A DNA stretch of 64,000 bases from Piper betle (taxonomy: Eukaryota; Streptophyta; Magnoliopsida; Piperales; Piperaceae): NCBI GenBank assembly GCA_033002965.1, contig JAURVB010002688.1, positions 62,001-126,000 of the forward strand, written 5' to 3'. A program made the position numbers and the translations under genes. The notes under the pieces are model-generated. The model searched no databases and had not been told where the DNA came from. It saw only the letters and a list, made by a program, of their open reading frames with translations. The first letter of the stretch is position 1. Each line of letters begins with the position of its first letter. Below, piece by piece: positions 12,985 through 26,780 of the stretch.

Positions 12985-13160
12985 CTATTTGAATATAGTA
13001 AAAGTTTTTGATCGTGTGTCCTGCGGTTTTTGTTCTTCGATAGAAAGAGGATTTTTCACATTAAATGTTGTGTGTTCATCATCCTTGATTTGATTTTTCT
13101 TCTTGTTATTATTATTTTGCTAATTATTACAAATTAGAATTTCGCATCAATTTCGTAACA
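12985..13160 (+). repeat. 3' part of the copia 5' LTR
   Basis: The segment from tatttgaatatagtaaaag to taattattac is matched by the block at about 17260-17404, with scattered substitutions and small indels. The last bases, up to the primer-binding site, have no counterpart in the downstream copy. The 5' start of the LTR could not be fixed; a TG near 12560 is one candidate. Confidence 0.7.
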
Positions 13161-13162
13161 AT

Positions 13163-13174
13163 TGGTATCAGAGC
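13163..13174 (+). other. Primer-binding site of the copia element
   Basis: The tggtatcagagc sequence is complementary to the 3' end of initiator methionine tRNA. It is the standard first-strand priming site of plant Ty1/copia elements. Its position places the end of the 5' LTR at about 13160. Confidence 0.9.
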
Positions 13175-15273
13175 TCAGATTGAATTGGTGTTTCGCTCAG
13201 ATTGATGTTGATTTTGAGTGGAGAGTTATGGCAGAAGACAAGAAAGGAAAGATTAAAAGTTCGATGGGAAGAATGTTCTAGTGGTGGAAGATGCAGATGG
13301 AAGACTACTTATATCAAAAAGATTTATATTTGTCACTAACATGAGAAAAACTAGAGAAGATGACAAATGAGGAGTAGGCATTGTTGGACAGGAAGCGTTT
13401 TGGCACAGATCTAGCTGTGTTTGACAAAAGGGTTGCCTTTGCCTTCTAGCATCTCCAAGGAGAAGACCACTTCATGTATAATGTCAGCGTTGACTAAGTA
13501 TTATTAGACAAACAATCTACTTCTAATAAACTTTTCTTGTTGAAAAGTTTGATTACTTTGAAGATGTCTGATGATTGTTCTATTGCAAATCATTTGAATG
13601 AATTTTAACACTATTTGAGCATAACTTGAATCCTTAGATGTCACCTTTATTGATGATGTTAGAGCTTTGATATTCTTATGTTCATTACTAGATAGTTGGA
13701 ATAATATTGTGTTGACAATAAGTAATGCATCTCAAGAGGGTTCTTAAGTTTGATGATGTAGTTATTAGAGTCTTGAATGATGAACTAATGAAGAAGAGTC
13801 TTGCTGATGGTGGTGGAACATCAAGTAGTAATGCTTTATCGGTTGATAATAGCAAAAGGAAAGAATGAGGTAGAAGCCGGACTAGGTAGTCATCAAAAGA
13901 AAGGTGTTATTAAAAGAAAGGGCATGTCAAAGTCTAAGGAAAAATTCAAGAATAAAATAGTATGTTGGATTTGCAATAATGAAGGACATGTGAAGAAAAA
14001 TTGTCCAAATCAATGAAAGAATGGAGAAAATGTGGTGAATCATAGTGAAGAGTGTGACGACTTGTGTTTGTCTACTTATACAGATTTGAAATCTGGATCA
14101 TGGCTTGTGAGATTCTGGGGTTTCATTTTATTGCACCACTCATATGTAATGATTTGTTAATTGTGTTCAAGGTGATTTTGGGCATGTGGCTGTTGGTAAT
14201 GGGCATGAATACAAAATTGTTGGTAAGTAGATAATTAAATTAAAATTGCATAATGGATGGAAAATGTTTCTACAAGAGGTGAGACATATATCAAAGTTGA
14301 AAAATAATCTCATATCTGTTAGCAAGTTTGACAATGAGGGCTACAAGGTGTTATTGGAAGAGAATCAGTGGAAGATTTGCAAAGGAGCAATGGTAGTGAT
14401 GAAGGGTGAGAGAGTTGGAACTCTATATTACTCTTACACATGTTGATCATATTGTTTCTTTAGCAATTGAAAAGAACGAGAAAACAACATTGTGACATCA
14501 AGGTTGGTCATTGAGTGAGAGTGTCATGAGGATTTTATAGTCCAATGATGATTTGACTGGTATGAAGGATGCTAGCTTTGATACTAGTGAGAATTGTATA
14601 TTTGGTAAGTGGAAAAAAGTTAGCTTAATGAAGGATGATAAAGAGAAGAAATCTGACATATTAAAGTTGGTTTATAAAGATGTATGAGGCCCTTCTCCTA
14701 GTAAAATCTTTTGGTGGTAACTCTTATTTTGTGACCTTCATAGATGATTCAAGTAAGAAGACATGAATTTATTTCCTTAAACATAAATATGATTTCTTCA
14801 AAAATTTTAAGGCATGGAAGACTCTTGTTGAGGATGAAATATGGTCCAAATTAAAGTGTCTATTGCCTGATAATAGTGGCGAGTATTAAAACAAAGAGTT
14901 TAATGATTATTGCTCTACTAATAAGATCAGAAGGGTGAAAACTGTGCTGAGGACACCACAACATAATGAGCTCATTGAGAAGATGAATAAAACCATCATG
15001 GAACAAGCTCAGAGTATGAGATTATATGTTGGCTTGCCTTTGCAATTTTGGGGAGCAGTCATAGACACAACAACTTTTTCGATCAATAGGAATCTATTAA
15101 GTGCTTTGGGTGGTGGCATTCCAGAGAAGGTATGGTATGGTAAAATAATTAATTATTCTTTCTTGAAAGTAATTTGGTTGTATTGCATATGCACATGTGG
15201 ATTTAGAAATGAGAAAAAGCTTGATTCTAAATCCCAACAATGTACTTTTATTGGACATAGAGGTGGTGGGTAT

Positions 15274-15717
15274 GGTTATTGCTTACTGAGATTATTAGCA
15301 TAACAAGGTCATACAAAGTCGGGATGTGATATTTAATGAGGATTGCATGTACAAGGACCCAGTACAAGAAAAAATGGAAAAGCTCATATGGAACTTGATG
15401 AACTGAAGGATGGAATGCTACCTACATTTGAGAGGAGTAAAAATGAAAGCTCAAATAAGACTGAAGGTGATGATGGACCACATGCTAATTTTGATGGTTA
15501 TTGCTTACGAGATTATGAGCATAACAAAGTCATATAAAGTTGGGATGTGATATTTAATGAGGATTGCATGTACAAGAACCCAGTACAAGAAAAAATGGAA
15601 AAGCCCATATGGAACTTGATGAACTAAACGATAGAATGATACCTACATTTGAGAGGAGTAAAAATGAAAGCTCAAATAAGACTGAAGGTGATGATGGACC
15701 ACATGCTAATTTTGATG
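15274..15717 (+). repeat. Tandem duplication of about 221 bp inside the copia pol region
   Basis: Two adjacent copies start at about 15274 and 15496. Both read ggttattgctta, then the RDVIFNEDCMY-type end of the integrase region, then an acidic spacer (KNESSNKTEGDDGPHANFDG in both). The copies differ at a few percent of positions. The unit is not a multiple of three, so it shifts the frame and must have arisen in an element already free of coding constraint, or have killed it. Confidence 0.88.
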
Positions 15718-17259
15718 GTTATAGTTTTTTATTAGGGGATGATGTTCCTGAGTTGAGGAGCACTCATTAAGAAAACCTTTACAAACATTTTGTTTAGTGT
15801 TTACCTCATATCATGTTTTGTATATTAATGGAGGAAATTCAGAGTGTTTTGAAAACTATGCGTTGGATTTTGTCTTAAGTGAGAGCAAGCCATGGATGAT
15901 GTGTTGTATTCTTTAGAGAAGAATCATACTTGAGAATTGGTACAACAATCGACCAAGAAGAAAATTCTGAAGATAAATGGGTATACAAGGTGAAACATGA
16001 AGGCAATGAGACAAAGGTGTTCAAGGCTAGACTAATGGTGAGAGGATTTAGTTAGAAAAATGTATTGATTTTAATAAAATTTTTACCCCCAATTGCAGAA
16101 ATTAATTTTTCTCAAGACAATATTGAGTACTGTGAATGTGAGAGATTTGCATTTAAAGCAATCCCAATGCAGAAGACTGCTTAATTTATAATGATTTGGA
16201 AGAAGAGTTTATATGCAACAACATGAGGGATTTGAAGTCAAAGAAAATGAGAACTTGGTATGTCAACTTAAGAGGAGTTTGTATGGACTGAAACAGACAC
16301 CTAGGAGGTGGCATTTAAAATTTGACAATTTTATGTAAGAAACTAGATTTGATAGGTGTAATGCTGATCATTGTGTATATATACGGAGGTATGAGGATGT
16401 TGATTTTCTTATTCTCACTTTTGTATGTAGATGACATACTTCTTGCAGGTTCATGTATGAAGAAAATCAATGATTCGAAGAAGAAGTTGGCAAGGAAGTA
16501 TTTATGAAAGACTTAGAGGAGTCAAAACAACTTCTCAAAATTTACATTACCCGATATAGGAACTCAGAAGAGTCTCCGGAGAAGGGGCTAAAAAGATTCA
16601 ATATTCACAATGCTAAACTGATGACTACAACTCTAGGTGAATATTTTAAATTGTCAAAAGAATTGGGTGCTAAGATAGATGAAGAAAAAGACATGGAGAA
16701 TATGCCTTATTCTTAAGCCATTGGGAATCTCATGTATGATATGGTGAGTACTAACCAGATATTTTACATGTAGTGGGAGTTGTTAGTAAATTTATGTCTA
16801 ACTCCGAGGAGGAACATTGACAGGTTTGAAGTAAATTTTTAGGTATTTGAAAGGTACTTTGAAGTATTGTTTGTGTTTTGGAGAAAATATTAATGTACAA
16901 GGTTATATAGACTCAGACCATGGTGGTGATAGAGAGAATGACATGAGTACAATATGATATGCTTTTACTGTAAGTGGAACAACGACAAGATGAGTTTCGA
17001 AACTATAGAAAATTGATGTTTTATCTTCAACAGAAACTAAGCATGTGGGTGAAACAAGTAAGGAATTTATTTGGGTCAAGGAGTTGATGAGTGAATTGAG
17101 TTTTGATGGAGTTATTTGCAGTTTGTATAATGATAGTCAAAAGTGCAATTTATATTGCTAAGAACTCGACATTTCATTCATGGACTAAGCATATTCACTT
17201 GAGGTACCATTTCATATGATCCTTATTGGAGGATGGTTAATTGAATATAGTGTTTAAGT

Positions 17260-17404
17260 CTCTTTGAATATAGTGGAAAATTTTTATCATGTGTCATGCG
17301 GTTTTTAATCATCAATAGAAAAAGATTTTCATGTGAAATTTTTGTGTTCATCGTCATTGATTTTATATTTTCTTCTTATTATTATTCTTCTTCTAATTAT
17401 TAGC
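17260..17404 (+). repeat. Partial 3' LTR of the copia element
   Basis: Diverged copy of the U5-like end of the 5' LTR, starting near tctttgaatatagtgg and ending near ttctaattatta. It follows the RNase H remnant almost directly, so the end of pol, the polypurine tract and the U3 part of this LTR appear deleted. It also lacks the last bases of the LTR. Confidence 0.65.
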
Positions 17405-19509
17405 AAGTGTCATTGGATCGAATGAGATGGTAGGAGCTAAGGTAGTCGCCCAAAGTCCAAACACCAATCGATCCTGCATATTTGATACTTAGCAATATTA
17501 GAGATTTTACTTTGGTACTTTAGGAGAAGCCTCAATTCGTAACAATGGCACCGTAAAATCATGAAAGGTGTAGCATGTGAGGTCAGGGAGTACTGGCTCT
17601 CATGTTCAAGCCACCTAACCACCGATATGGGGTGGCAGCGGGCACCAGCACCGGTCGGGAGTGGTCCCAAAAGGCCACCTAACCACCACAACCACGCATT
17701 CGCACAAATACGTTTGTCTCGTTTTAGTCATTTATTACTGCAGAGGCATCACATGAAACTTAATTGCACCAGTTCACTTTTGCCATTCACGGTTCTTCGC
17801 CGGGCTGGCCACACCAATGCCCATGTCAGCCTCTGTACAATAACCTGATCTCTGCTGAAGTTTAACGGCACCAACACTTGAAGAACGCAGTGGACGGTGG
17901 CCGCCCACCCAGGTCCACAATTGTACGTGCTTATACTTTATATATTCAAATCAAATTCCTGTGCGACGCAACAACGTGTACAAATCAAATATATTCAAAT
18001 AACGAATTGATTTATGAGGTGTCGAGAACAGTTGATGATCTCCATCATGGTCAGGCCCATTTGGGCGTTTCTAGTGGGTGTCTCGACCCACCCACTAGAA
18101 ACTCCATATCGCTACATTGAACCCGTTTCAATTTCTGATAAACTCAATTCTATTAGAGTTGAAAAAAAAAGTTCGAATCAGTTGATGTCTTAATATAATT
18201 GATTGGTATTTTTTACGGTTCTACCTCACCAATACATGGAATTACATTAAATATGACATTCTTTTGAGAAATTTGCTGTAAAATAATTAAGACAAAACCA
18301 TTTAACCATAATTACATGGCAATAAATTAAGGTCTACTCTATAATAAAAACCAATTAAAACATATTACACCTATAAATTAAAAATTAATAGGGTTGAATA
18401 GTAATATTCCTTCAATATTATTAACAAAAATTGGATTTTTTTAAAGAACCTTTGTTATAGATAACAAAACAAAATTTTAATCTTCCGAAGAATGGAACTT
18501 AAAAAGAACCAATAATCCACTCAAACTTGCTGATCATGTCCAATTTGTAACTCAAATTAAAAACAAAAACTTGACTCGATCCTTATAACCCGATACTTAA
18601 TTTGTTTATCAAACATGATGAATTTAAATTAGGTAAAACTCGACTTGACTCAACTTGTGCCTAGCCATAGATGTCGAAGAAAAAAACTCTTGTAAACATC
18701 AAGGACGATGTTTTAAATCTAGTAATTTCTTTTATTTTCTCCCAATCTATTTAAATATATATGTTGGGCTTGGATAAAATGTATTAACTATGTAAACTTC
18801 ATCTATTGCCTCTTAATATTTTGCTACAAATGAGGGGTAATCGAGAATTTTGAAATAAAATATGAATAAATGCTTGCATGTAATTACATTATTAAGTTTT
18901 ACAGGTTGTAACCTTGTCGCGAAGACATGCACAGATTCAGACTAAAAAATATATCATATGAGCACAATTATTTAACTTTTCCACCGCATAAAAGGCTTGA
19001 TAGCTTGATAGCTATAAGTTTAGGAATAACTTCACACGTTAATATAAAATCCAATTTGGCCTAATAAGTAAAAAATAAGCAATAATTTTGGATTAGCGAT
19101 CAAAGTATAATCTAAATGAAAGGGTTTTGGCAGTACCTAGGGTGACCCATGCATCCCTGTCGGCTGGCTTCGGGAGGAGTCAAAATTTTTTCAAATAAAA
19201 TTAACTTTTTAAAATAATTAATTAGAAGTGAAAAAAAAAGCCAAAAAAAAAGAAGAAATAATAATTTAATCGCGTAGTCCCCACCACGCAAATCCCATGA
19301 CATTCAAAATTATTCAAACGTCGAATGGTTAGAATCGGAAATACATCTACCCGAACGTCCCCGCCTCCCCCAAAGTTTCCATCTTTTACAATCCGCCCCC
19401 TATATTTTCCAAAACCTCCCCCAAATATCCCCCTCTCTCCTCCAATTCAAAACTGGCCATTTCCCTCTTCCTACCCACACTTCCATTTCTTTCCCCCGGA
19501 GCTCCATCA
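17405..19509. other. Spacer and upstream region of the kinesin gene
   Basis: No gene recognised. The stretch is AT-rich with a short GC-richer part at 17560-17700. A perfect 13-bp hairpin lies at 18067-18102. About 18520-18660 has ctcgactt/ctcaactt-rich sequence like the dispersed repeats elsewhere in the window. The last 150 bp are pyrimidine-rich and probably form the kinesin leader. Confidence 0.5.
18067..18102. repeat. Perfect 13-bp inverted repeat with a 10-base loop
   Basis: The left arm gtttctagtgggt (18067-18079) pairs with acccactagaaac (18090-18102) without mismatch. No poly-T tract follows. It may be a transposon footprint or chance; no function is assigned. Confidence 0.8.
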
Positions 19510-22500
19510 ATGGCGGATTCCGATCGTTCACCTGCCGCCGGCGCCGGAGACACGCCGGAATCTTCAAGAACGACTCCCGCTCGAAGCCCCAACAAGCGTA
19601 CTTTCTTGTTTTTGCGCGCTTGTTACTTTTTGTCTTCACCCTTCTTTTTTTTTAAAAAAAACCTAGATGTTTTCTTGGTTGAGGTGTAGCTTACAAACGT
19701 TGTTTTGGATCAGATGTTTGTTGGAACATGCAGACTTCCGAGTTAAGAAATGTCGCCGAGCACGATTTCTCCGGTATCCGATTGAAATATTCCTCGTTCC
19801 TGCATTTTTTCCTTTACCTCTGGTATTGCATTTGGTGAAGATAGATCAGTGACTTCATGAACAGGGTTGATTGTTCAAAGCAATCTTCAGATCCAATCTC
19901 GGAGATTTTTTTAAAAAAATTTTTTGGGATAAAAAGAAAGTTGTTGGAATAACTTTGACAGTGAATCACAAAATATTGGCGATCTTCTCTATCTAATAAA
20001 TGAGGAGTCGTCTGCCCTGCATCCCACCCTGCAACTTTTTATATATAAAAAATATATATAATCAAACCTATTTCTCAGTTCATATGGTACCCAAATAACA
20101 ATAGAATAGATATGTAAAAAGCATGTTAGGTCCGATCACTCTTATTCCTAATCCTAAATGGAATGTGGCGAAACGATTGCACGTGATAAATAAAGAACAG
20201 TAATGCTGTGAACTTATTAATTGTTTAGAACATTCTTAGATCATTTTTTTCGTGTAACAATTTTTACAGATGATTCAAGTTTTGAATTTCCTCCTGCTTC
20301 CCCGGATTTGGTGATTGGTTCCGCTTCTCCAAATGTTATCAATGGAAGGAAAAAGATGTTAGCGGCTAGTGATGACACGCTAAGGGCATTTGATGACACT
20401 GTTCAGGAATCAGAAGTTTCGGATGAAACATGTTGCTTGGAAGCTTCCTTTGAGCTTCCAGACAGAAAAGATGAGCCCGCTCTGGATTGTCTTCCTGTCC
20501 TTGGCATTAACGTCGGATCAACAGGGAGATTTATATCCATGGATGGGGTCGATTTTATAGAAGATACATTTTATTCGGGCGGGGAAGTTGTTGTCTTGGA
20601 AAATAAACTTGACAACGAGGAAGGAATTGGACTCTATCAGACAGCACGATCTGGCAATTTCTGCTATTTTTTTGAGTCACTGGAATCTGGTGACTACCTT
20701 GTTGATTTGTACCTGTCAGAGATTATTTTGACTGAAGGCCCCGCAGGAATTCTGGTTTTCAATGTGTTCATTCAAGGAGAGAAGGTGACAATTCCAGCTT
20801 TTTTTGTTTCCTATCTTAATCATCATGCTGCTTTTTGACAAGCTTTTCTATGGTGAGAGTCTGATGGCCATTCTCTTCCAGGTCGCCTTGGACATAGATA
20901 AATATGCCGAAGTAGGTGCAAACCATCCTTTGGTTGTACCTAATCTCAGAGGTTCTGTTTGCAGTGATGAGGGGTTAACCATCAGGTTTGAAGGTGTAAT
21001 TGGCTGTCCCATTGTTTGTGGACTATCAATTAAGAAAGATCTTTCTGCAGGTGAGGCTTCTAATACAGTTTCTGTTTGAAATTTGCATAATTTGGGTTCT
21101 CAAGTATAAAATCCATAAAGTTTAGCATGTCGCAGTTACATTTTTGTAAAAATTTTTTTGATGAACTTTCTTTAAATATGAGAAGTCTTGTTGCATTTTT
21201 ATGGATATATAGGCAAAAAACTGCACAAGCAATTTGTCCTGGAAGAGATTCCCACTGGAGCGAAGGGGGATGGTTTTCAGGTGGTGAATGAAAAAATAAG
21301 AAACTTAGTGCTTTGATCATTTAAAAGTAAAAAGTCTGCAGCAGTATTTGTTGGATAAGACCTAACCTTGGTTGCTTTTGCAGGAACTATGTGAAAAGTA
21401 TCATTGTAATTGTGATTCTGAAAAAGAAGTTTTGGAGCTTAAAAGAAAATATATTTTGTTGTGCAAAGAGCAAACGAAAACGAAAAAGACCTTGGAAGAG
21501 GTAAAGAAGTTAAATAAGCTCAAGGACAAGGAGTGCATTGATGCTTGGGTTTCTGTGAAAGAGCTCCAAAATGAGCTTATGCGCAAATCAATGCATGTTG
21601 GCTCATTAGGTATAGAATTTGTGTTTTATTATTTAATCATACAACTTAGAAAGTCTGTTGCCGACTTTTTTCTATTGGCAGCCTTTGCAGTAGAAGGACA
21701 AGTTAAAGAGAAAAGTAAGTGGTTCATGTCTTTGCAAGAAGTGGCTGAGACACTTAAGGTAAGAGTAGGTTAAGATGCTCCCTGCAAAATAGAACCTAGA
21801 ATTGCAATAGCACCATATGAAGTGAATATTGGGAAGTTAAATGACCACATTTTACTTTTTCCTTGAGACTACAGGTCTTGAAATCCAATTATCTCTCATT
21901 ATCAGAAGAAGCTATTGATTGCAAGAAATGTGTAGCAGATTTTGGTGACATGGTTCCCAGAGTAAATGTTGCATGTATATTAACTTTCATTTGTTAAGTT
22001 GCATTTAAGAATTTGTGTGGACTATAGGTAATTCCTCCATTTTTGTAGTGACCCAAAAGTCAGATTTGGAGAAGTGGCATGAGGATCTTAAATATAAGTT
22101 TTCTGAAGTAGCAAAAGAGCGAAAAGAGTTATACAACAAAGTTTTAGAGCTGAAAGGTTACTTCAATTATTGCATTTTCTGAGTTGTTGCACGTCATATA
22201 TTGATCAATCTATTTAAGTAAGACCTTAAAAGAATTGATTACTTTTGTTAGGGAACATAAGGGTCTTCTGCAGATGCCGTCCTTTAAATGCAGAAGAAGT
22301 AGAAGCAGGGATTTTAATGCCGATTGATTTTGAGTCTGCAAAAGACGGTGAACTTGTGGTAAAATATAATGGTGGAAACAGAAAGGCTTTTAAGTTTGAT
22401 GCTGTTTTTGGCCCTGAAGCTGATCAAGGTTGAGCAAATTCTTGTAGTTTTTCTTTTCTGTTTGTTAGAATTCCCAGTTAGTTCAATTTCAAAAGATTTG

Positions 22501-24903
22501 CTTTTTTAAAACTTATTAGATTTATTGTTGGCCAAAACTTATTTTTCATTATGCATGAGCAGCTGAAGTCTTTGAAGGTACAGCCCCATTTGCAACCTCC
22601 GTTCTCGATGGATTCAATGTTTGTATATTTGCTTATGGGCAAACAGGTACGGGAAAGACCTTTACCATGGAGGGTACCCCAGATGCCCGTGGAGTCAACT
22701 ATCGGACCCTTCAGAAATTGTTTGAAATTATTAATGAAAGGAAAGGGAATTTCAAATATGAAGTATCTGTCAATGTGCTTGAAGTCTACAATGAACAAAT
22801 ACGTGATTTACTTGCATGTGCTTCTCAACCTGGAACAACAGCAAAAAGGTATGATTACTTTTGTGCAGTGATGTTCTTTTTATGGGTGAAACTTATTTAG
22901 TTGATTTTTTAGGTTGGAAGTAAGACAAGTGGCAGGAGTAAACCATGTCCCGGGATTGGTTGAAGCAAAGGTAAATAACATGGAAGAGGTTTGGGAAGTT
23001 TTGCAAACAGGCACAAATGCAAGAGCTGTTGGCTCCACAAATGCGAATGAACACAGTAGTCGATCACATTGGTGGGTCTTTACTCCACCTTTTATAGACC
23101 TACTATACATATTATGTTAATTTTAAAATTTTATATGACTACTGACTGTATAATCCATTGTCATGCAAATGCAGCATTCATTGTGTTATGGTAATAGGCC
23201 AAAATTTACTGAGCAACGAATCTACTAGCAGTAAATTGTGGCTAGTAGATCTTGCTGGCAGTGAGAGGATTGCCAAGACTGAAGTGCAAGGGGATCGTTT
23301 AAAGGAGGCACAGAATATTAATCGATCTCTCTCAGCACTTGGAGATGTGGTAGCAGCTCTTGCAAATAAAAATGCACATATCCCTTTCAGGTATCTAATA
23401 TTTTTATCTTGTTTGTGATCATTTCAAAAAATATTACTTAACTATTTTCGCTTGGCTTGATTAATGTAGGAATTCAAAACTTACGCATTTGCTACAAGAC
23501 TCGTTGGGTACTTTAGCTTACCATTTTAGTTTTATTATCCAAAGGTTAAATATTTCTATCTATAGTATATTATTTGATGCCTTCATGAAAATTGTAGGGG
23601 GTGATTCAAAAGCTCTCATGTTTGTCCAAATCAGTCCAAATGAAGATGATATGGGGGAGACACTATCCTCATTGAATTTTGCCAGTAGAGTTAGAGGAGT
23701 GGAGCTAGGAGCAGCCAGAAAACAAGTGGATATTAGCGAGTTCTCTAAGTGTAAACTACTGGTATGCTTGCTTCCTTGTGTTATTTTAACTGGTTGATAA
23801 ATTATGTTTTACTCTTTTTTCATGCAAAGTTTTTTTTTTCATAATTGAATTAACTGTCTTATTTTATCTTTTTTCAACATCTTCAACCTTCATCAGCTTG
23901 AAAGGGCCAATCAGGACAATAAAAGCAAGGATGAACAAATTAAAAAATTAGAGGAGGCAATAAGTAATCTGGAAAAAAAGTGAAAACAAGAGATGTGGGC
24001 AATAGAACTCTACAAGACAAGGTATATAAAAGCTTTAATCACTCTACGTGTTTACTATTGTGCATAATGCACCTTAAAGCATGACTCGCAATCTGTCTTT
24101 GCAGGTGAAAGAGTTGGAATCTCAACTATTGGTTGAGAGGAGACTAGCTAGGCAGCATGTAGACACAAAAATAGCAGAGCAGCATCAACAAGAAGATCAG
24201 CTTCCAGCTATGAAACCACCTCTAGGATCTCGACAACTTGCTGGTGCCAAACAAGTTATGGAATCAACATCTTTGAAAGATCTTATTAATGCAGTCCGCG
24301 CCACTTACAGACAGCAATAAGACCCAACTATTGCCTCCTGTCCTAGGTAATTTGACCAAAGGCAAATATGTTGAGAAGGAAAACAAATTTGATGCTATGG
24401 AATTTCCATTATTGAGACGGACAACCAGGTCATCTCTCTGTACAGTATCCCAAAATGTTCCAGCAACACCAATTGCTCGACGTCGCAATTCATTTATGCC
24501 CATTCCAATGCCATCATCAACGCCCACACTTGCTCCTGTGGCTACTCGTGCAAGTTTATTGCCTCCGCCTTTGCCAAGAGCATTTTCACTTTTGAAGAAA
24601 GATACAGATACTGGTGGCGTTTTAGAGATGACACCTTGGAATCCAAAGGCAGGAACAAGGAGTTCGAAGATAAACAACATCTTGAGACGAAGTATTCAAA
24701 AGAAAGTCTACATCAAATCCCCGCTGCCTCTTCACAGGAGTAGGAGGGTGGAAGGATTGGAAAAGGTTAGATACTCATTTGGGATTCAGGGTAGGACAAC
24801 ACAACGTGTGCTGGCCAGGAACAATAGAACCCTGAAGGAGAAACAAGTTCCGAAAGAAAAAGAGAGGGCGTGGAATTTTAGAAAGCTTAAAACTTTCGTC
24901 TGA
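19510..24903 (+). CDS. Kinesin-14 (KIN-14) with N-terminal malectin-like domain; two frameshifts
   Basis: KIN-14 proteins are minus-end-directed microtubule motors. About 16 exons give roughly 1,100 codons: 19510-19597, 20270-20784, 20882-21050, 21213-21280, 21384-21609, 21682-21758, from 21875 (end unclear), about 22050-22156, 22252-22428, 22563-22848, 22913-23071, 23175-23390, 23470-23507, 23598-23761, 23897-24021 and 24105-24903. The order is a malectin-like domain ([20 protein letters not shown] to [11 protein letters not shown]), a coiled coil, then the kinesin-14 neck-motor junction [12 protein letters not shown]. The motor has the P-loop GQTGTGKT, switch I NEHSSRSH, switch [10 protein letters not shown] and the [16 protein letters not shown] helix. 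The Ser/Pro/Arg-rich tail is typical of this clade. Two single-base shifts interrupt the reading: after the A run at 23973-23979 (TGA at 23981) and near 24295-24302 (TAA at 24318). Both lie after the motor. The downstream frames keep family-like sequence, so error or very recent mutation is likely. Confidence 0.88.
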
Positions 24904-26780
24904 TGAAAGATTGAAAGAGCGACTTGGACAGGTTCGCTAGTAATCAAAACATTATGCTTAACCAAGGTTGCAACCTTAATGTTTCTGTTTATTACGCAAG
25001 TGCCTGAAATTTGTTTTTGATGCATGTCCACATCCGATCAAGACTAGGCTTGCAAGCCGAAGATATGTCTGAAGAAGTTAGTTTTTAGCCATCAGAGTGA
25101 CTGTTGTTGTGTTGTTTCCTTGACCACCCATCTTCGTCAGTGTTGATTGTCTGTTTATCCTTGCTAGTTTCCTGCTACAGAGCAAGGCTGGGATTTTGAA
25201 GCTTTGGCTCTTCCAGGTTATTAATCTCTCAGTAAATTCTAACATTTGAAACATAAATGTAAATGTTGCTTGCAAATGATTGTTATAGAAAGTTTTTTCA
25301 TTGTGGCTTCAACTTTCTATGCAGCAGTTAACATTTAGTGTTTTTTATATATGTTGTTCGCATATTGTTTATGGAGTCATCCGTAATCTTCTCTATGATT
25401 TAGTAGAACGTTTTGATGGAGAAATTTGAACGCAACCCATTTTTTCTTATCATCATGAAATTCTAGCAAGATCAATGTGTCCAATGATTTTACGATAAAC
25501 TCTCAGGATTATTTTAGGGTTGGTTTGGTTGGTATGAAATTAGTATAAATTAAAAAGTTTCATAAAATATAAAATGTAATAAAAAATGATACGAAAATTT
25601 TAAGGATTTCCGAATAGTAGGAAAACGAAATATTATTGTCCATGTATATTTTCAAAATTTTCCTTTTTTTTTAAAATTTTTATAAGAAAATATTATTTTG
25701 TAATGTTTTTATATAATTATTTTGATTAAAAATAAAATTTCTTTTGACCAAAGTTTTGTATATTTAAACACAAAAAAAATTTTAATCTCTAACTTTTACA
25801 TTTTTTTATATAGTTTCTAGACAATCAAATTACACTTAGTTTGCAATATAATACGATGGAAGTCTATCGAAATTATAAATTCTTTTAGTTCATTCAAATG
25901 TGAAGTGATAACTTCATAACCTTTATGCAAAGTGATATAAGAAAATGACATATATAGTAGTCCTTTTCCTGTTTTTTTGGGTGTCAATCAAGTAGCTCAA
26001 TGGATTTTCTCTACTGGAGCCACAATGTAGCATATGGTCCGGAGCAATCAAACTATTTGCTCTGCACTTGCAGTTTCCACTAGACGCCGGTACTTGTTGG
26101 CGGTTGAGTTTGTGAGAATATCGAATTCCTGTAATCCACTAATTTTGTTAGCGAAGAAGTATTAGCGACGTTTTTACTCTAATCAGCTTCTTCCCTTTTG
26201 CTGTTTTGTATATTCATTCTATTGCCATCTTCTGGGGTCGTATTTGTTACTTAACTTCAATTTTCTACCAATAGTTTTCTAATTTTATTACTTTCATTTA
26301 TTTCTTTTTTCATCGTAGTTTTATCTATTTTGTTTACTGAGTAATCTCAGTGTCATCGGGTAGTGAGTGCATCATTTGTATTGGGATGTGCGTTGGGCAC
26401 TTCCCAAAGATCCATGATGGAAGTTAATACGAGTGTTTAACTGAAGATGACAATGTCAGCACTAAGAAAAATTGAAGGGAGATGAATGGATCAGTGTTCT
26501 GAATCTGAACTAGTTCTGGAATTGTGGCAGTTTTTTCTCAAGTGAGAAGTTAACATTTATTTTTCTTATTCAGAGAAGTTATCATTTATAACTACCCATT
26601 GTAATATGGAGGCCAAGCGCCAGATGCAATTTTTTTCTCTCTAAAAAGAAGAAGACATTCTTCTACCTCGCCAACCCATGACACTAAGTATTTGTTTTTA
26701 AAAAGATAAAACCCAACTAACATCCATCTCCACAAATTCACAATTTTTACCCTACTTTCTTCTCTGTCTTTGTTTGATGA
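24904..26780. other. Spacer downstream of the kinesin gene
   Basis: The first few hundred bases are presumably the 3' untranslated part of the kinesin gene. The rest is AT-rich, with ORFs below 90 codons and no recognisable family. Confidence 0.5.

Larger units (their letters stand above)
12560..17404 (+). mobile_element. Degenerate Ty1/copia LTR retrotransposon
   Basis: The tRNA-iMet primer-binding site tggtatcagagc lies at 13163-13174, directly after the probable 5' LTR end. Remnants follow in copia order: Gag start near 13228 (KKGKIKSSMGR), CCHC zinc knuckle CWICNNEGHVKKNC, pre-integrase segment (about 14246-14446), integrase (about 14935-15303, TPQHNELIEKMN and LPLQFWGAVID), reverse transcriptase with the YVDDILLAG active site (about 16420-16450), and RNase H (about 17035-17215). 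The U5-like end of the LTR (about 12985-13135) reappears diverged at about 17260-17404, where it is cut short, so only a partial 3' LTR remains. Many stops and frameshifts make it dead. The left border is a guess. Gag, knuckle and pol arrangement resemble the Tork/Tnt1 type. Confidence 0.85.

Noticed and set aside
21959..22050. An extra kinesin micro-exon between the MVPR-ending exon and the [10 protein letters not shown] exon
   Set aside because: The phases of the two visible exons do not match, so a micro-exon or different donor must exist, but no unique candidate could be chosen by eye.
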